64,000 nucleotides of DNA, taken from positions 1 to 64,000 of the forward strand of contig NZ_JAEKIA010000007.1 of NCBI RefSeq assembly GCF_016405145.1, written 5' to 3'. The position numbers were made by a program, and so were the translations under genes. How positions within the stretch are numbered: the first letter of the stretch is position 1; every line of letters begins with the position of its first letter. The notes under the pieces were generated by a model. It did not search any database and was not told the origin of the DNA. It saw only the letters and a program-made list of their open reading frames with translations. Of the stretch, positions 61,485 through 64,000 are shown piece by piece. Origin of the DNA: Schaalia cardiffensis. GTDB lineage: Bacteria > Actinomycetota > Actinomycetes > Actinomycetales > Actinomycetaceae.

Positions 61485-62456
61485 ATGAGCGGATTGGTGA
61501 CCAGCGGAGAGAAGAGCCTCGTTCTCGTTTCAGGTCGAGCACACCTGGAACTCGCCGAGGAAGTCGGCAAGGAGATCGGCTGCGGCCTCTCCCCGGTGAC
61601 CGCATACGACTTCGCGAGCGGTGAGATTTACGTCCGCTTCAACGAATCGGTTCGCGGCGCGGATGTCTTCGTCCTGCAGTCCCACACGGGTGACATCAAT
61701 AAGTGGATCATGGAGCAGCTCATCATGATCGACGCTGCGAAACGCGCTTCCGCGAAGCGCATCACCGCAGTCGCCCCCTTCTACCCCTATTCCCGTCAGG
61801 ATAAGAAACACCAGGGCCGCGAACCCATTTCGGCGCGCCTCATTGCCGACCTGTACAAGACCGCCGGCGCCGACCGCGTGATGAGTGTCGATCTTCACGC
61901 CTCCCAGGAGCAGGGCTTCTTCGACGGCCCGGTCGACCACCTTTTCGCAATGCCCGTCCTCGTGGAGTACGTGCGTTCGCGCATCGACTTGTCGAACACG
62001 GTGATGGTCTCCCCGGACGCGGGCCGTATCCGCGTCGCAGAGAAGTGGTCCTCGAAGCTGGGCGGCTGCCCGCTGGCTTTCGTCCATAAGACCCGAGACA
62101 CCACTCGTCCGAATGTCGCTGTCGCGAATCGAGTCGTCGGTGAAGTCAAGGGGAAGGACTGTGTCCTCGTTGACGACATGATCGACACGGCGGGCACGAT
62201 CACCGAGGCCGTGAAGGTCCTCACCAAGGCGGGTGCGAGGAAGGTCATTATCGTGGCCACGCACGGCATTCTCTCCGCCCCCGCGACCAGCCGCCTCTCC
62301 GAGTGCGGCGCGGACGAGGTCGTCGTCACCGACACTTTGCCGATCCCCGCAGACAAGCGCTTCCCGACTTTGACGATCCTGTCGATCGCGCCCCTGCTGG
62401 CCCGAGCGATCCGTGAGGTTTTCGACGACGGATCCGTCACATCCCTCTTCGACTGA
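61485..62456 (+). CDS. prs: Ribose-phosphate pyrophosphokinase
   Basis: This 323-residue enzyme makes PRPP for nucleotide, His and Trp synthesis. It has FASGEIYVRFNESVRGADVFVLQS, the flexible-loop YPYSRQDKKHQGREPISARL, DLHASQEQGFFDGPVDHL and the PRPP-binding VLVDDMIDTAGTI. ATG at 61485 is preceded by GGGGAGGAA. It follows glmU in the order common to many bacteria, and both feed sugar-nucleotide and nucleotide pools. Confidence 0.97.
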   Translation: MSGLVTSGEKSLVLVSGRAHLELAEEVGKEIGCGLSPVTAYDFASGEIYVRFNESVRGADVFVLQSHTGDINKWIMEQLIMIDAAKRASAKRITAVAPFYPYSRQDKKHQGREPISARLIADLYKTAGADRVMSVDLHASQEQGFFDGPVDHLFAMPVLVEYVRSRIDLSNTVMVSPDAGRIRVAEKWSSKLGGCPLAFVHKTRDTTRPNVAVANRVVGEVKGKDCVLVDDMIDTAGTITEAVKVLTKAGARKVIIVATHGILSAPATSRLSECGADEVVVTDTLPIPADKRFPTLTILSIAPLLARAIREVFDDGSVTSLFD

Positions 62457-62465
62457 CTTTCATGT

Positions 62466-62514
62466 GACCGCCCTTGTCGGATACCCTTAAGGGGTTGCTC
62501 CGGCGAGGGCGGTC
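62466..62514 (+). terminator. Strong hairpin between prs and rplY
   Basis: GACCGCCCTTGTCGG (62466-62480) pairs with CCGGCGAGGGCGGTC (62500-62514) over 15 positions with two G-T pairs. A small CCCTTAAGGGG hairpin lies inside the loop. It is a likely prs terminator, although no T-tract follows. Confidence 0.75.
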
Positions 62515-62608
62515 TCATACCGCCGTTATCGACAGGGCCTACCGGGTGGATCCTCGGGGTTCTTGACGCGCCGTAGCGTCCGAATCGAATCCTTCAGGAG
62601 GAATCCCC

Positions 62609-63190
62609 ATGAGCGATAACCCGATCCTCGTCGCCCAGACTCGATCTGAGTTCGGCAAGGGCGCCGCCCGTCGTGCGCGCCGCGCAGGCCTCGTTCCCGC
62701 TGTCGTCTACGGCCACGGCGGTGATCCGCTCCACCTCGACGTGCCCGGTCACGAGCTCTTCCTCATCGTCCGTGGCAACGCGAACGCGCTCGTCGAACTC
62801 AAGATCGACGGAAAGTCCCAGCTGGCCCTCGTGAAGGACGTTCAGCGCCACCCCGTGTCGCGCAACATCCTGCACGCCGACTTCCTCGCGGTGAAGGCCG
62901 GAGAAAAGGTTGACGTCGAGGTTCCGCTCGTTCTCGTCGGCGAGGCCGCTCCCGCCACCCAGGCCGCGATCGAGGAGCACACCATCACCGTCAAGGCTTC
63001 CGCCACCGCGATCCCCGAGTCGATCGAGGTTGACATCACCGGCCTTGTCGCCGGAACCGTTGTTCGCGCCTCCGACCTGGTGCTGCCCAAGGGTGTCGAG
63101 TGCGAACTTGACGCTGAGAAGGATATTGTCATCATCTCCGAGCTCGCCGCTGAGGAAGAGGCTGCGCCAGAGGCTCCCGAGGCTGAATGA
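62609..63190 (+). CDS. rplY: 50S ribosomal protein L25/general stress protein Ctc
   Basis: This 193-residue, two-domain L25 (Ctc type) binds 5S rRNA. The N-terminal beta-barrel (1-95) shows TRSEFGKGAARRARRAGLVPAVVYGHGGDP and LVKDVQRHPVSRNILHADFLAV. The C-terminal TL5-type domain (100-175) has GVECELDAEKDIVI. The last 15 residues are Glu/Ala-rich. ATG at 62609 follows CAGGAGG. It probably has its own promoter after the prs terminator. Confidence 0.96.
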   Translation: MSDNPILVAQTRSEFGKGAARRARRAGLVPAVVYGHGGDPLHLDVPGHELFLIVRGNANALVELKIDGKSQLALVKDVQRHPVSRNILHADFLAVKAGEKVDVEVPLVLVGEAAPATQAAIEEHTITVKASATAIPESIEVDITGLVAGTVVRASDLVLPKGVECELDAEKDIVIISELAAEEEAAPEAPEAE

Positions 63191-63226
63191 GCCAGAGCCG
63201 AGCGATCTTCTGGAAAGAAGCGAGGT

Positions 63227-63256
63227 GAACGGGCGGGCCTTGGGGTCCGCCCGTTC
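63227..63256 (+). terminator. Hairpin downstream of rplY
   Basis: GAACGGGCGG (63227-63236) and CCGCCCGTTC (63247-63256) are perfect arms around a 10-base loop. It lies 36 bp after the rplY stop and probably ends that transcript. Confidence 0.75.
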
Positions 63257-63293
63257 CCGCATTCACAGCGTGAAAAGAAACGAGGAGGAGTAC

Positions 63294-64000
63294 GTGAACT
63301 CTGATCACACGCATAAGAGGGTCTACCAGCGTGGACCTGTGATTTTGCGGGGGCGTGCAATCCCGAAGGAAACCTCTGATACGAGGCTTTTGAGCACCCC
63401 GGAAGAGGTGGATTGGCTCCACGAGGACCCGTGGCGGGTCATGCGGATTCAGGCGGAATTCGTTGAGGGCTTCGGCGCGCTTTCGGAACTGGGACCGGCG
63501 ATCAGTGTTTTCGGTTCTGCCCGGATCGAGGAGAACACCGCCTATTGGCTCCAGGCCTATCGGATCGGTGAATTGCTTGCGCAACATGAGCATGCGGTCA
63601 TCACCGGAGGCGGCCCAGGTGCGATGGAAGCGGCGAATAAAGGAGCCTGGGATGCCGGGGGCACTTCGGTGGGCCTGGGGATCGAGCTCCCGCACGAGCA
63701 GACCATGAACCAGTGGGTGTCGATCGGCATCAATTTCCGGTATTTCTTCGCTCGCAAAACGATGTTCGTAAAGTATTCTTCCGGTTTCATTGCCATGCCC
63801 GGGGGTTTTGGCACGATGGATGAGCTTTTCGAGGCCCTCACTCTCGTGCAGACCGGTAAGGTCGCGTCTTTCCCGATCGTCCTCGTGGGCTCGGACTACT
63901 GGTCGGGGATGCTCGATTGGCTCGCTTCTGCGATGGTCTCTTCGGGCACGATTGACAAGGTCGACCTTGATCTTGTCAAGCTCGTTGATGATCCTGAAGA
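63294..64000 (+). CDS. LOG-family Rossmann-fold protein (TIGR00730 type), partial at window end
   Basis: This reading runs from GTG at 63294 (after GAGGAGGAG) to the window edge, 235 codons visible. It has the core ISVFGSARIEENTAYW, VITGGGPGAMEAANKGA and the diagnostic PGGFGTMDELFEALT. Enzymes with this motif cleave nucleoside 5'-monophosphates to ribose-5-phosphate and base (cytokinin-activating type). The N-terminal extension to residue 60, including WLHEDPWRVMRIQAEFVEGF, is typical of the actinobacterial group. The C-terminus is not seen. Confidence 0.93.
   Translation, partial: MNSDHTHKRVYQRGPVILRGRAIPKETSDTRLLSTPEEVDWLHEDPWRVMRIQAEFVEGFGALSELGPAISVFGSARIEENTAYWLQAYRIGELLAQHEHAVITGGGPGAMEAANKGAWDAGGTSVGLGIELPHEQTMNQWVSIGINFRYFFARKTMFVKYSSGFIAMPGGFGTMDELFEALTLVQTGKVASFPIVLVGSDYWSGMLDWLASAMVSSGTIDKVDLDLVKLVDDPE

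Noticed and set aside
1-64000. Intact CRISPR array, prophage or complete insertion sequence
   Set aside because: I saw no array of near-identical long repeats with cas genes, no phage structural genes and no full-length transposase; only remnants are present.

Overview
The window is high-GC, densely coded actinobacterial chromosome. Gene content and order (sucCD, a DUF6350 membrane protein, purH; tatD, rpf-type genes, rsmA, ispE, ABC-F; tRNA-Gln, glmU, prs, rplY) point to the family Actinomycetaceae, most likely Schaalia or Actinomyces. That genus assignment is inference from codon bias, protein character and synteny, not a database match.

Layout. 0-3.1 kb (minus strand): a candidate type VII-type effector locus made of a small helical protein, a 400-residue protein with a glycine-zipper tail, and two tandem paralogous membrane proteins whose 3' ends are identical over 464 bp. 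3.4-17.3 kb: core metabolism (sucC, sucD, DUF6350, purH behind a ZTP riboswitch), an asymmetric heterodimeric ABC exporter, an unknown protein, and guaA. 17.3-27 kb: a mosaic accessory region that starts at the guaA stop codon. A copy of the guaA 3' end recurs 2.5 kb downstream as an att-like repeat. The region holds a DUF4143-type ATPase, an alpha/beta hydrolase, an uncharacterised 800-residue protein with a glycine-rich membrane segment, IS3- and ISL3-type transposase remnants, an AT-rich membrane protein bracketed by two ISL3-type ends, a decayed AbiEi gene, a Fic protein and a ClbS/DfsB-like protein. 27-38 kb: small enzymes and regulators, including a flavin/pyridoxamine-oxidase-like protein, TetR with a membrane partner, two methyltransferases, a PanE-like reductase, RarA with a LexA box, a zinc-type macrodomain, TfoX-like, HAD, CorA and a lipoprotein. 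38-50 kb: a very large MMPL transporter with internal repeats, a CPA1 antiporter, a fused ABC ATPase/permease with a pentapeptide-like insert, a DJ-1 protein, an alpha-amylase and TatD. 50-64 kb: two adjacent DUF348/G5 cell-wall lytic proteins, rsmA, ispE, an ABC-F ATPase, an L,D-transpeptidase, MarR and TetR regulators, tRNA-Gln, a short glmU without the acetyltransferase half, prs, rplY and a LOG-family protein cut by the window end.

The best candidates for undescribed biology are the effector/immunity-like locus at the left edge, the 800-residue protein in the guaA-linked region, the ISL3-bracketed membrane protein, and the 61-bp and 19-bp phased repeats between purH and the ABC exporter. 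The truncated GlmU is a metabolic puzzle.
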